DNA of 64,000 bases from Streptomyces angustmyceticus (GTDB lineage Bacteria; Actinomycetota; Actinomycetes; Streptomycetales; Streptomycetaceae). The position numbers were made by a program, and so were the translations under genes. The notes under the pieces were generated by a model. It did not search any database, was not told the DNA's origin, and worked only from the letters and a program-made list of their open reading frames with translations. Positions 35,883 to 44,652 of the stretch are shown one piece after another. The stretch's first letter is position 1. Every line of letters starts with the position of its first letter. Location of the stretch: NCBI RefSeq assembly GCF_019933235.1, contig NZ_CP082945.1, positions 8,035,501 to 8,099,500 on the forward strand, read 5' to 3'.

Positions 35883-37652
35883 GTGGCCAGGCTGGTCTCC
35901 GTCAACGTGGGTCTCCCCAAGGACGTCTCCTGGCGCGGGCGTACGGTCCGCACGGGCATCTGGAAGAGCCCGGTCACCGGCCCCCGGACGGTACGGCGGC
36001 TCAACATCGACGGCGACGGACAGGGCGATCTGGCCGGGCACGGCGGCGAGATGCGCGCGGTGATGGTCTACCAGCTCGACTCCTACCGCTACTGGCAGCA
36101 CGAGCTGGGGCGCGACGACTTCGTCCTCGGCCAGTTCGGCGAGAACTTCACGGTCGAGGGGCTCGCCGACGACGAGGTGTGCATCGGCGACCGCTACCGG
36201 ATCGGGGACGCGGTCTTCGAGGTCACCCAGCCCCGGGTGACCTGTTACCGCGTCGGCCTGCGGATGGACGACCCCCGGATGCCCGCCCTCCTGGTGTCCC
36301 ACCGCCGGCCGGGCTTCTACTTCCGGGTCATCGCGGAGGGGGAGGTGGCGGCAGGACAGGACATCATCAAGATCGCCACAGGGCCGGGCCGGATGACCGT
36401 CACCGAGGTGGACGGCCTGCTGTACCTGCCCGAGCACCCTCGCGACCGCCTCGAACGGGCACTGCGCATCGACGCCCTGAGCCCGGGGTGGCAGGGCTCC
36501 TTCCAGGCCCTGCTGGAGCAGGCGGCGCACGGCCCCGCGGGCACCACCGGCAACGCCGGCCTGCATGCCGAGAACGCCGGCGCCGGGCCGGCATGGGACG
36601 GGTTCCGTCCCCTCACCGTGGCCCGGGTCGCGCGGGAGAGCCGCAGCGTGATCTCCCTCTGGCTCGCCGACCCCGACGGCACGCCCCTGCCCGCCGCGGC
36701 ACCCGGCCAGTACCTCACCGTGCGCCTGGACGCCGGAGTGGACGGACCGGAGCTGGTGCGCAGCTACTCCCTGTCCGGTCAGCCGGGCGGCGACCAGTAC
36801 CGCATCAGCGTCAAACGGGAGTCGCACGGCGCCGCCAGCACCCGTATCCACACCCGGGTCCGGGCCGGCCGGCACCTGCAGGCCGCCGCGCCCCGCGGCA
36901 CCTTCACCCTCGCCCCCGGACGGACCCCCGTGATCCTCGCCTCGGCAGGGGTGGGCGTCACACCGGTCGAGGCCATGCTGCGCGCGCTCGCGGACTCCCG
37001 GACGACGCGCCAGGTGTGGTGGCTGCACGGGGCGCGCAACGGCGACGACCATGCGTTCGCGGCGGAGAGCAGGCGCCTGCTGGCACAACTGCCCCACAGT
37101 CACGTCCGCATCTGCTACAGCCGGCCCCGGCCCGAGGACCGGCACGGCACCGACTACACCGACACCGGGCACCTGTCCGCCGCGCTCCTCACCCGCGTCG
37201 GCCTCCCCACCGACGCCGACGCCTACCTCTGCGGCCCCACCGCCTTCATGAACGACCTCACCGAAGCCCTCACGGCGGCCGGCCTGGGCCCCGGGCAGAT
37301 CCACACGGAGGTCTTCGGCGCCGGGCCCGCGCTCACCCCCGGCATCGCCGCGACCGCGGCCCGCCCACCGCATCCGCCCGCCGGAGCCCCCGGAACGGGG
37401 CCCGCGGTGTCGTTCGCCCGCAGCGGCCTGACCGTCCCCTGGAAACCGGAGTACCGCACGCTCCTGGAACTGGCCGAGGACTGCGACGTGCCCGTGCGCT
37501 GGTCGTGCCGTACCGGCGTGTGCCACACCTGCGAGACCGGACTCCTGGGCGGACGCGTGGACTACGCCCCCGACCCCGTCGGACCGCCCGCCGGGGGCAA
37601 CGCCCTGATCTGCTGCTCACGGCCCCGCGGCGACGTGGTGCTCGACCTGTGA
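35883..37652 (+). CDS. MOSC-ferredoxin reductase-[2Fe-2S] fusion protein
   Basis: A fusion of about 589 residues. Part 1 (about 1-215) is a YiiM-like MOSC domain plus its 3-alpha tail: GIWKSPVTGPRTVRRLNIDGDGQGDLAGHGG, with Cys in VTQPRVTCYRVGLRMDDPRM. Part 2 is an FNR-type flavin/NAD module (VRSYSLSGQPGGD, VILASAGVGVTPVEAMLRAL, YLCGPTAFMNDL). Part 3 is a plant-type [2Fe-2S] domain (SCRTGVCHTCETGLL with a last Cys in ICCSRP). YiiM-like MOSC proteins reduce N-hydroxylated bases using a Mo cofactor; here the reductase chain is built in. GTG 35883 has GAGGTGG five bases upstream; GTG 35874 is the alternative. Confidence 0.88.
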   Translation: MARLVSVNVGLPKDVSWRGRTVRTGIWKSPVTGPRTVRRLNIDGDGQGDLAGHGGEMRAVMVYQLDSYRYWQHELGRDDFVLGQFGENFTVEGLADDEVCIGDRYRIGDAVFEVTQPRVTCYRVGLRMDDPRMPALLVSHRRPGFYFRVIAEGEVAAGQDIIKIATGPGRMTVTEVDGLLYLPEHPRDRLERALRIDALSPGWQGSFQALLEQAAHGPAGTTGNAGLHAENAGAGPAWDGFRPLTVARVARESRSVISLWLADPDGTPLPAAAPGQYLTVRLDAGVDGPELVRSYSLSGQPGGDQYRISVKRESHGAASTRIHTRVRAGRHLQAAAPRGTFTLAPGRTPVILASAGVGVTPVEAMLRALADSRTTRQVWWLHGARNGDDHAFAAESRRLLAQLPHSHVRICYSRPRPEDRHGTDYTDTGHLSAALLTRVGLPTDADAYLCGPTAFMNDLTEALTAAGLGPGQIHTEVFGAGPALTPGIAATAARPPHPPAGAPGTGPAVSFARSGLTVPWKPEYRTLLELAEDCDVPVRWSCRTGVCHTCETGLLGGRVDYAPDPVGPPAGGNALICCSRPRGDVVLDL

Positions 37653-37782
37653 ACTGTGACCTGTGACGGGCCGGCCGCTGGGCTGGGGGCCGTGACCGCG
37701 GGGCCGCGCCGTCGCCCCGACTACATCGGCTCGAGCGACCACGACGACAATTGCCCGCTGCCTCCGCGGAGGCTATGGCTGA

Positions 37783-38556
37783 TCAAGGAGCGGCGGCCGC
37801 GGCGACGTGCTGTGCTTCCTTGTTCACCAGGGAGGTCAGCTTGCCGGGCGTCAGCCGGCTGGTGGGGACGGGCAGGGGGCGGCCGTTGAGCTGGACGACC
37901 GGGGGCTCGCCCAGGCCGGCGGAGGCGAAGTCGGACTGCGACTGTGCCACCCAGCCCTTGCGCTGGCCGCGGTCGACGCACAGCTGGAACGTGTCCTGAT
38001 TGATCTTCCCGGCCTTCTTCGCGAGGTCCGACAGCAGGTTCCGGTCCTTGAACGCGTCGTCGGCGGGCGCCGGCTGGTGCTGCCACACCTGGTCCATGAA
38101 GGCGGTGAAGCGCCCCTGGTCCTGAGCGCAGGCGGCCGCGGCAGCCGCTTCCTGCGCGCCGCTCCCGCCGTACTGCTTGTCGCTCTGCGTGACCAGGCGG
38201 TAGTTGACCTGGAGCTGGCCGGACGCGAGGAGGTGGGAGAGCGTGGCCGCGTAGCGCTGGGCGAAGGCACGGGACTGCGGACTGCGCGGGTCCTCGTACA
38301 CGGTGAGCGTCACCGGCACGGTCGGCCGGACCGGCAGGTCGAACTTGGTTCCGCCGGCCGGCCCCACCGCGTGCTCCGGCGCCTCCACCGCGGTCGCCTC
38401 GTGAGCGCGCGCGAGCTGGCCGACCGCTCCAGCCGCCCCGCAGACCACAGCGAGGCCCACGGCTACCACCCCGTAGAGGCGCCAGTTCCTCCGCGGCGCA
38501 CCGGCACCCGTCCGATTCGCCTTGCTGTTCTGTTCATCTATCCCCGCAGCGGACAA
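37783..38556 (-). CDS. DsbA/thioredoxin-fold membrane-anchored protein lacking CxxC
   Basis: A 257-residue protein with a TTG start at 38556, supported by GAAGGG upstream and no better codon. One transmembrane anchor (YGVVAVGLAVVCGAAGAVG) is followed by an extracytoplasmic DsbA-like thioredoxin fold. The position of the usual EDFxCPxC active site reads EDPRSPQS (88-95), so both redox cysteines are serine (S92, S95). Two other cysteines remain in the helical domain and C-terminal part. It cannot act as a thiol oxidase through the normal site; a chaperone or binding role is possible. Confidence 0.82.
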   Translation of the reverse strand: MSAAGIDEQNSKANRTGAGAPRRNWRLYGVVAVGLAVVCGAAGAVGQLARAHEATAVEAPEHAVGPAGGTKFDLPVRPTVPVTLTVYEDPRSPQSRAFAQRYAATLSHLLASGQLQVNYRLVTQSDKQYGGSGAQEAAAAAACAQDQGRFTAFMDQVWQHQPAPADDAFKDRNLLSDLAKKAGKINQDTFQLCVDRGQRKGWVAQSQSDFASAGLGEPPVVQLNGRPLPVPTSRLTPGKLTSLVNKEAQHVAAAAAP

Positions 38557-38910
38557 AGTACGTGCCCTTCATTACTTCCCTCGACGGGCTCGGCCGTCCT
38601 GCCGTTCGCGCCGCCGGATGGTGAGCAGCAGCAACCGCTTCGCACGATCGCTGTTCCGGTCATTCGTGCGAGTGTGCCAAAGGGGGAGCTCACAGCCGTC
38701 CGGCATGTCGCGCGCGGCTCCATCCGCTCTGACCTCCTGGCCGCCGGGGCATGCGGCGCACGGGGGCCTGCGGGCTGGTCAACCCCGTTTGGGTATTGGC
38801 TTCGTGCTCGTTCGGTGAATCCGGTAGTGGGCCCGTCGACGTTGCGCCATTGTCGTCTACGGGCCCGGTCGGGGCGCCAAGGACGTGGGCGGAGCGGATG
38901 GAGGGCTGTC
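38557..38910. other. Intergenic region
   Basis: These 354 bases lie between the divergent DsbA-like gene and the hypothetical gene at 38911. I see no gene, RNA or strong palindrome here. Confidence 0.45.
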
Positions 38911-39516
38911 ATGGGTGAGCGGGAGACGTGGACGACGGAGGAGTTCGGTTCTTCTCACGAGGGTGCGGTCGGCGTGCTCCTGGCCGACGGCACCGTCCCG
39001 GGCGCCGTCTACTTCGATACGGGCTCTGGCGCGGGCGGTCAGTCGGTGTCGCAGTGGAGTGTCTACGACGGTCAGGTCGCGCACGGGCCGCGGGCGCCGG
39101 CACTGCGCGCGGTGTGCTCCTGCGGCTGGAGCGGCCCGGAACATCGCCTGGACTGGGACGTGATCGGCGAGGAGGAGCTGGTGGAGGTGGCTCACGGTAC
39201 GGCGGACACCTGCCTGGAGGACTGGGACACCCACACCGCAGACGTCGAGCAGTCGGCCATCCCCTTCCCGGAGACGGTCACCGCCTTGCTGGACCAGTTG
39301 CAGGAGGAGATCGAGAAGCTGGCGAAGACCTCCTCGCTGGCGGCTGTACGGGCCGCCCGCCGGCTGGAGGTGGCCGCCGCGCGGGTCGGGTACTGGCCGG
39401 CCCATGAGGCTCGGCAGGACACGACAGCCGAACGGGCCGCCGCGGCCCTCGGCCTGGACGAGAACGCTGCCCGCAAGCTGATGGCCCGCTTCGGCGGCTG
39501 GAGCCCCTACAGCTGA
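38911..39516 (+). CDS. Hypothetical actinobacterial protein
   Basis: A 201-residue soluble protein, ATG 38911 with GGAGGG upstream. I do not recognise a named family. A Cys-x-Cys pair and aromatic residues occur in RAVCSCGWSGPEHRLDWDVIG, the pattern seen in small proteins of mobile elements and conjugative plasmids of Streptomyces. The C-terminal half is helical (VTALLDQLQEEIEKLAKTS, AVRAARRLEVAAARVGYWPA) and ends with a possible helix-turn-helix (ERAAAALGLDENAARKLMARFGGWSPY). It may be a DNA-binding or regulatory protein. Confidence 0.7.
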   Translation: MGERETWTTEEFGSSHEGAVGVLLADGTVPGAVYFDTGSGAGGQSVSQWSVYDGQVAHGPRAPALRAVCSCGWSGPEHRLDWDVIGEEELVEVAHGTADTCLEDWDTHTADVEQSAIPFPETVTALLDQLQEEIEKLAKTSSLAAVRAARRLEVAAARVGYWPAHEARQDTTAERAAAALGLDENAARKLMARFGGWSPYS

Positions 39517-39667
39517 TCACCGCCCCGAAAGGAACCTCGACGCAGACCTCGACCGCAGCGCGATCCGCACCTGACCCGCAGACGAACGGCCGGCCCGCGC
39601 CGTTGTTGAAGTGGCCGTCGGGCGCGGGCGGCGTATCGGCCCCCGCTGTCACCGGCCTGCTGCCGGC

Positions 39668-40237
39668 TCAGAGACAAGACCTGCTCATGTACAGGGCTTG
39701 CTCGCCCGATGAGGGTGTGCCGTCGTAGAGCGCCATGTCCAGTCCGCAGAAGCTGAATCCCATGCGCCGGTAGGCGTGGATCGCTGGGGCGTTGATGTTG
39801 GTGACCTCCAGCCAGATGTGCCTGGCACCGCGCTCACGGGCAAACTCGGCGGCGTGGCCCACCAGGGCACGGCCGACGCCCTGGCCACGGTGGGCCGGAG
39901 CGACTTCGATGTCCTCGATGGTCAGCCGCCCGTTCCACGGAGCGTAGGAGACAGCGGCGAAGCCCGCCAGACCACCGTCAGCGCCGATGGCGACGAAGGT
40001 ACGGCTGTTCGGGTCTTCCCCGGCCGCGGGGCTGTTGCCGTCGTCGGTGTCCTCCGCCGGGAAGACTTTGTGGATGGGCGGGTCCACCGGGATTTCCTGG
40101 AGGACGAACCCGCCTTCGGTGACGGCCACGTGGAAGATGGTGCGGGTGGTGAAGGATCCATCGAGTGCATCGATCGCCTCGGTGTCCTCGGGCCGGGCAG
40201 TGCGGAACTCGTAGTTCATTGTGTCAACGGTCGTCAT
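39668..40237 (-). CDS. sta: Streptothricin N-acetyltransferase (GNAT)
   Basis: A 189-residue GNAT enzyme that closely follows the streptothricin acetyltransferase of Streptomyces lavendulae as I remember it. Shared segments include YEFRTARPEDTEAIDALDGSFTT, DPPIHKVFP, SRTFVAIGADGGLAGFAAVSY, LTIEDIEVAPAHRGQGVGRAL (acetyl-CoA motif A) and NAPAIHAYRRMGFSFCGLDMALYDGT. The enzyme acetylates the beta-lysine amine of streptothricin and gives resistance. No streptothricin biosynthetic gene is in the window, so it is probably an intrinsic resistance copy. Confidence 0.85.
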   Translation of the reverse strand: MTTVDTMNYEFRTARPEDTEAIDALDGSFTTRTIFHVAVTEGGFVLQEIPVDPPIHKVFPAEDTDDGNSPAAGEDPNSRTFVAIGADGGLAGFAAVSYAPWNGRLTIEDIEVAPAHRGQGVGRALVGHAAEFARERGARHIWLEVTNINAPAIHAYRRMGFSFCGLDMALYDGTPSSGEQALYMSRSCL

Positions 40238-40403
40238 GGCATGAACCTATGACCAGTCCGACCGGCCTGGATCGCGTTTCGGGCAGCGCCGGTGCAGCCC
40301 ACCGCATCGTCGGCAACAGGTGAGGCCATCGCTGGTTCGCGTCTCCGGCGGATGCCGGCGTGTGCTGCTGTCCCGTCTCAATCGGTCTGGTCCGCGGCTC
40401 AGC

Positions 40404-40856
40404 TCACTGGGAGGAGACCTTCTGGACGGTGGTGTCGTCGGGGTCCAGCCGCCGTCCGTCCTCGGCCAGCACCTCAAGCGCGCGGAGGCGATGCCCCTGG
40501 CGGCGGTCGACCAGCTGGGAGTGCGCTTCACCGGGGGCGAAGAAGTGCTGTTCGCCCCACTGCCGCAGTGCCACGATGACGGGGAAGAGCGCCTCGCCCT
40601 TCGACGTCAGTACGTACTCCCGGTAGGCGCTGCCGTCCGAGGCGGGGACGGATTCGAGGACGCCGCCGGCGACCAGGCTGCGCAGGCGTGCGGTGAGGAT
40701 GTTCTTCGCGACGCCGAGGCTGCGCTGGAACTCGCCGAAGCGACGGCTTCCGTCGAAGGCGTCCCGCACGATCAGCAGGGACCACCAGTCGCCGATCGCG
40801 TCCACCGACCGGGCGACGGGACATTCGCTGCCGTCGAAACGCGTCCTGGTCACCAT
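40404..40856 (-). CDS. HxlR-family transcriptional regulator
   Basis: A 150-residue winged-helix regulator. The HxlR signature is clear: CPVARSVDAIGDWWSLLIVRDAFDGSRRFGEFQRSLGVAKNILTARLRSLVAGGVLE, then YREYVLTSKGEALFPVIVALRQWGE. The start ATG 40856 has GAGG upstream. It is divergent from an MFS exporter gene, and a perfect 9-bp inverted repeat lies between them. It probably represses the exporter until an effector binds. Confidence 0.92.
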   Translation of the reverse strand: MVTRTRFDGSECPVARSVDAIGDWWSLLIVRDAFDGSRRFGEFQRSLGVAKNILTARLRSLVAGGVLESVPASDGSAYREYVLTSKGEALFPVIVALRQWGEQHFFAPGEAHSQLVDRRQGHRLRALEVLAEDGRRLDPDDTTVQKVSSQ

Positions 40857-40892
40857 GGTGCCTCACCCTCATCCCTCAAGCGGTTGCAACAT

Positions 40893-40934
40893 GCTACCAA
40901 AAGCCCTACGGTCACCCTCGTCGCCTTTGGTAGC
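40893..40934. promoter_or_regulatory. Operator for HxlR regulator
   Basis: The 9-bp arms GCTACCAAA (40893-40901) and TTTGGTAGC (40926-40934) are perfect complements separated by 24 bp. They lie in the 109-bp space between the divergent hxlR-type and MFS genes. The arms have lower GC content than the region. This is the expected place for the regulator's binding site and for the two promoters. Confidence 0.7.
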
Positions 40935-40965
40935 AAGATGAAACCAGATTCAGGGGGAACCGCCG

Positions 40966-42264
40966 ATGCACGACAACCGACCAGGCCACGGTCCCGGCAC
41001 AGATGAGGCGGTGCCACGTCACGGGTGCCGCCCGCCCCGCACCGGGCCCCGACGCGGGGAAGCCTCCGCTTCTGCCCTGTCCCGTGGCGTCGTCATCCTG
41101 TTCGCCTTCGCCTGTGGAGCGGCGGTGGCCAACGTGTACTTCTCCCAGCCGCTCCTCGTCACCATCGGACGCGATCTCGCCATGAGCCCGGCTCTCGTCG
41201 GCAGCGTGGTCACCCTCACGCACATCGGATACGGACTGGGACTCTTCTTCCTCGTACCGCTGGGCGACACGACCGACCGCAGACGGCTCATCGTGGCCCA
41301 GTTGCTGCTCCTGGTGGCAGCGCTGGGCGTGGTGGCCGTCGCTCACTCCGCTGCGCTCCTGCTCGCGGGCATGGCCGCGACGGGGCTTCTCGCGGTCGTC
41401 ACGCAGACGCTGGTGGCCTTCGCGGCCTCACTGGCCCCGCCCGCCGGGCGTGGACGGATCGTGGGTCAGGTCACCAGCGGCGTGGTGATCGGCATCCTGC
41501 TCGCCCGCACGGCCTCCGGCCTCGTGGCCGACCTCGCGGGCTGGCGCGCCGTCTACCTCGCCTCGGCGTCCCTCACCGCTCTCCTCGCCCTGGTTCTGCA
41601 CCGAGTACTGCCGCGTCACGGTGCCGCTCCGCCGGCACCCCTGCGTTACGGACAGCTGCTGCGCTCCACGATCACCCTGTTCGCGCGGGAACAACTACTG
41701 CGGCTCCGGGCCCTGTTCGGTCTGCTGATCTTCGCTGCCTTCAGCACTCTGTGGAGCAGCGTCGCACTGCCGCTCAGCGAGGCCCCTTACCTCCTGCCGC
41801 ACAGCGCGATCGGTGCGCTGGGACTGATCGGTGTCGCCGGCGCGCTGGCCGCGACCGCGGCGGGCCGCCTGAACGACCGCGGACTCTCCCGCCCCACCAC
41901 CGGCATCGCCCTGACCCTGCTCACCGCTTCGTGGCTGCCCCTGGCCTTCACCCGCAGCTCGCTGTGGGCCCTGGCCCTCGGGGTGCTCCTGCTCGACCTC
42001 GCCGTGCAGGCGGTCCATGTCACCAACCAGGCCCTGATCTACGCCCTGCACCCCGAAGCGGGCAGCAGGCTGATCGGCGGCTACATGGTCTTCTACGCGA
42101 TCGGCAGCGCCACCGGCGCCCTCGCCGCGACCTCCCTCTACACGGTGGCCAGCTGGGGTGCCGTATGCGCACTCGGTGCCGCGTTCAGCTCCCTCGGGCT
42201 CGCCCTGTGGACCTTCACTCGGCACAACACCCCAGACCCAGCAGCCAAGTTGACCGCTGAGTGA
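40966..42264 (+). CDS. MFS exporter under HxlR control
   Basis: A 432-residue major facilitator of the YnfM/AraJ-like drug-efflux group. A 38-residue Pro/Arg-rich N-terminus precedes about 12 helices. Landmarks: VVILFAFACGAAVANVYFSQPLLV, the loop 2-3 motif LVPLGDTTDRRRLIV, and LAPPAGRGRIVGQVTSGVVIGILLARTASG (antiporter-like motif C region). The start is ATG 40966. Likely exports a toxic compound sensed by the HxlR protein; the compound is unknown. Confidence 0.88.
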   Translation: MHDNRPGHGPGTDEAVPRHGCRPPRTGPRRGEASASALSRGVVILFAFACGAAVANVYFSQPLLVTIGRDLAMSPALVGSVVTLTHIGYGLGLFFLVPLGDTTDRRRLIVAQLLLLVAALGVVAVAHSAALLLAGMAATGLLAVVTQTLVAFAASLAPPAGRGRIVGQVTSGVVIGILLARTASGLVADLAGWRAVYLASASLTALLALVLHRVLPRHGAAPPAPLRYGQLLRSTITLFAREQLLRLRALFGLLIFAAFSTLWSSVALPLSEAPYLLPHSAIGALGLIGVAGALAATAAGRLNDRGLSRPTTGIALTLLTASWLPLAFTRSSLWALALGVLLLDLAVQAVHVTNQALIYALHPEAGSRLIGGYMVFYAIGSATGALAATSLYTVASWGAVCALGAAFSSLGLALWTFTRHNTPDPAAKLTAE

Positions 42265-42627
42265 AGCCTGCGCGTTCTCGCCGCCGAAGCCCGCGCTCCG
42301 GACGGCACAGCGCGCACGCCACCACCCCGACCGGTCACCCGCCCCGAGGCTACGCGGCGGGTGACCGGTCGGTCGGGTACGGGGCTTCCCGACGGTGCCC
42401 TGGGTCTGGGACCGGGTCATGCCGGACGAGCCGTTCACCGTCCGCTCACTTCCGGGCAGCCACGGCCCGCTCGCCGCTCGGCAGGGTCCGGGACCGGCGA
42501 CTGACCGATGGTCGGTTCCTGCTGGCCGGTGCTGCTGAGCGCGACCCTCGTGCAGGCGCTCAACGTCACGATCGTGCGGCTCACCGTTTCCGGGTCCCGA
42601 GCCCGGTCGGGCGGTCGGACGATCGGG
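42265..42627. other. Convergent intergenic region
   Basis: These 363 bases separate the MFS and PIG-L genes, which converge. Apart from the very strong hairpin at 42327-42372, described separately, I see nothing. Confidence 0.5.
42327..42372. terminator. Intrinsic terminator
   Basis: A perfect 17-bp stem (CCGACCGGTCACCCGCC and its complement at 42356-42372) with a 12-nt loop lies 60 bp after the MFS exporter stop. It can also serve the convergent PIG-L gene. Confidence 0.85.
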
Positions 42628-43461
42628 TCAGCGCAGTCCGGCGAAGAGATCGTTCTCGGGTACGGCCGCGCCGGTGGGGTCCTGGACACGCAGGAAGGTC
42701 TCCATGCCCATCAACTCGCCGAACCTCTCCTTGCCCATCTTGAGGAAGAAGATGTTCTCGCCCTGGCTGGCGTGTGCGGCCAGGGCGTCGAACTTCTGGC
42801 CGCTGAACGCGGTGGTGTCCACCCACGTGGTGATCTCATCGTCGGGCAGGCCGATCTCGGCCATCGCGGCGGCCTCGGCGGGATCCGGCTCCGGCATGTC
42901 CGCATCGAGCTCGCGCATGATCTCCCCGAACCGCTGCATCCCCGAGCGGGGCATCGTCGTCCAGTACACCTTCGGTGTCAGCGAGGCCATCTCCAGCGCC
43001 GCCATCGTGATGCGGTGGGCCTGGATGTGGTCGGGGTGGCCGTAGAAGCCGTTCTCGTCGTAGGTGACGACGACATCGGGGCGGTAGTGCCGCATGAGCT
43101 CCGCGAGTCGGGCGGCGCTTTCCTCCACGGGGGTCTGCCAGAAGGAACCAGGGGCGTCGTTGCTCGGCCAGCCCATCATCCCGGAGTCGGCATAGTCCAG
43201 CATTTCCAGATCGCTGATCTTGAGGGCTTCGCAGCTCGCCTCCAGTTCTTGGCGACGCATCGAGGCGACGGCCGCGGGATCGTGCTCGGGGTCGCCCGGC
43301 TTGGCACCCCCTGGCCCGTCACCGCACCCGCCGTCGGTACACGTCACGAGAACCGTGCGGATGCCCTCCGCCGCGTACCGCGCGAGGACCCCTCCGGTTC
43401 CGGTGGCCTCGTCGTCGGGGTGGGCATGCACCGCCATGAGCGTCAAGGGCCGGTCAGTCAT
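42628..43461 (-). CDS. PIG-L family (LmbE-like) deacetylase
   Basis: A 277-residue zinc-dependent N-deacetylase starting at ATG 43461. The metal site motifs are MAVHAHPDDEATGTGG and YGHPDHIQAHRI, and DVVVTYDENGFYGHP is typical of the MshB/Mca branch. MshB and Mca act in mycothiol synthesis and detoxification, but the extra segment CGDGPGGAKPGDPEHDPAAVAS shows this is not the main MshB. It probably deacetylates a GlcNAc-like or mycothiol-related substrate. Confidence 0.87.
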   Translation of the reverse strand: MTDRPLTLMAVHAHPDDEATGTGGVLARYAAEGIRTVLVTCTDGGCGDGPGGAKPGDPEHDPAAVASMRRQELEASCEALKISDLEMLDYADSGMMGWPSNDAPGSFWQTPVEESAARLAELMRHYRPDVVVTYDENGFYGHPDHIQAHRITMAALEMASLTPKVYWTTMPRSGMQRFGEIMRELDADMPEPDPAEAAAMAEIGLPDDEITTWVDTTAFSGQKFDALAAHASQGENIFFLKMGKERFGELMGMETFLRVQDPTGAAVPENDLFAGLR

Positions 43462-43800
43462 GAACAAGTCCTCCTGCGGAAATGCTTCCTGGTCAGAGCG
43501 CGCGGCGGGTGTACCGCGATCCCGGGGCTCCGGATCCTTTCGGGGCGAATGATCTTGTTCGCGCCGAGCGTCGCCGGTCCCTCGGTCGATGCAACAGCGC
43601 CGGCGTGACGGTGATTCCCAGCGGGTCGCGGCTACGGGCCTGGCGGCAGAGGGGCGGCCGCCGCGTACGGCACTGAGCACCCGCCCCGGGAAACGGACAT
43701 GGCCACCCCGAAGCCTTTGACGACCGTGCCACCACGCTTCCGGCGCACGTCCGACGGCCCACGCCCGACGGTCCACGTCCGACCGCCGCGCCGCGCGGGC
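43462..43800. other. Intergenic region
   Basis: These 339 bases lie between two genes on the minus strand (PIG-L and DUF2071). I see no further gene or strong structure; it presumably holds the promoter of the PIG-L gene. Confidence 0.45.
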
Positions 43801-44565
43801 TCAGGGGGTGGGCAGGCCGCCCGGGCGGGCCGGGCGGCCGAAGCGGACCGGCACGCCGGGGGAGTACAGCACGCTCACCGGAGGGCCGGCCGGCGACGGC
43901 AGCCCGGCGGCGGTCACCAACTCGTCCTCGCAGTGCAGGAGATCGGCCCGATGCAGCGGCCAGCGCGGGTGGGTGTTGGGCAGATACACCGGCCGTCCGA
44001 AGAAGGCGTTGTGCATGCCCCAGCGGGCGGTCAGGAAGTGTTCGAGGGCGGTCGGCTCCTCGATCCGCTCGCCGATGCGCACCGCGATCCGGCAGCGTGC
44101 CCCGCGCGGCCCTGGCCAGCGTCGGCTGCTGGTGTAGCTGATGGTGTCCGCGTCACGGTGGATCGCCATCCCGGCCCACACGTAGGGCATCCGGAAGGCG
44201 CTGCGGGCGACGGCCACCGGCAGCAGCCGCGAGGCCTCCAGCGAGAGGAACACCACGCCGCGCCGGCCGTGCCGGTCCACGGAGTAGAGCCGCACGTTGG
44301 TCTCCGGAAAGGTGCCGAGGTACGGGATGCCCGGCATCCTCCACCAGCCCACCCGGTGCATCCGGAACGCCACCAGGCCGATGTAGGTGAGCCCGTCATG
44401 GGTGTCCGGCACGGTCCCGGCCGGCAGCAGCGGCGCCACGTCCGCGGGGTCGGCGGCCCAGTGCAGGAACGACAGGTCGAGCCAGGACTGGGTGAGCAGC
44501 GTGTCCGGAACCTCGCGCGCCGGATCGGGTGTTATCGGCTCCGCGGGGGCAGGGGAGAGCGACAT
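43801..44565 (-). CDS. DUF2071 (YqjF-type) protein
   Basis: A 254-residue protein, start ATG 44565 with GAGG upstream (GTG 44583 is a weaker choice). Family features: LLTQSWLDLSFLHWAADPADVAPLLPAGTVPDTHDGLTYIGLVAFRM, then YLGTFPETNVRLYSVDRHGRRGVVFLSLEA, and the C-terminal FLTARWGMHNAFFGRPVYLPNTHPRWPLHRA. DUF2071 proteins are related to acetoacetate decarboxylase-like folds; no activity is established. Confidence 0.87.
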   Translation of the reverse strand: MSLSPAPAEPITPDPAREVPDTLLTQSWLDLSFLHWAADPADVAPLLPAGTVPDTHDGLTYIGLVAFRMHRVGWWRMPGIPYLGTFPETNVRLYSVDRHGRRGVVFLSLEASRLLPVAVARSAFRMPYVWAGMAIHRDADTISYTSSRRWPGPRGARCRIAVRIGERIEEPTALEHFLTARWGMHNAFFGRPVYLPNTHPRWPLHRADLLHCEDELVTAAGLPSPAGPPVSVLYSPGVPVRFGRPARPGGLPTP

Positions 44566-44652
44566 CGGGTCAGCCTCGCACACCTCTGCGACCGTCGTCG
44601 CCAGAGACCCTTCGGCGGCTGCGAGGCAGTCCCGACGGGTCGGCGGAAGCCG

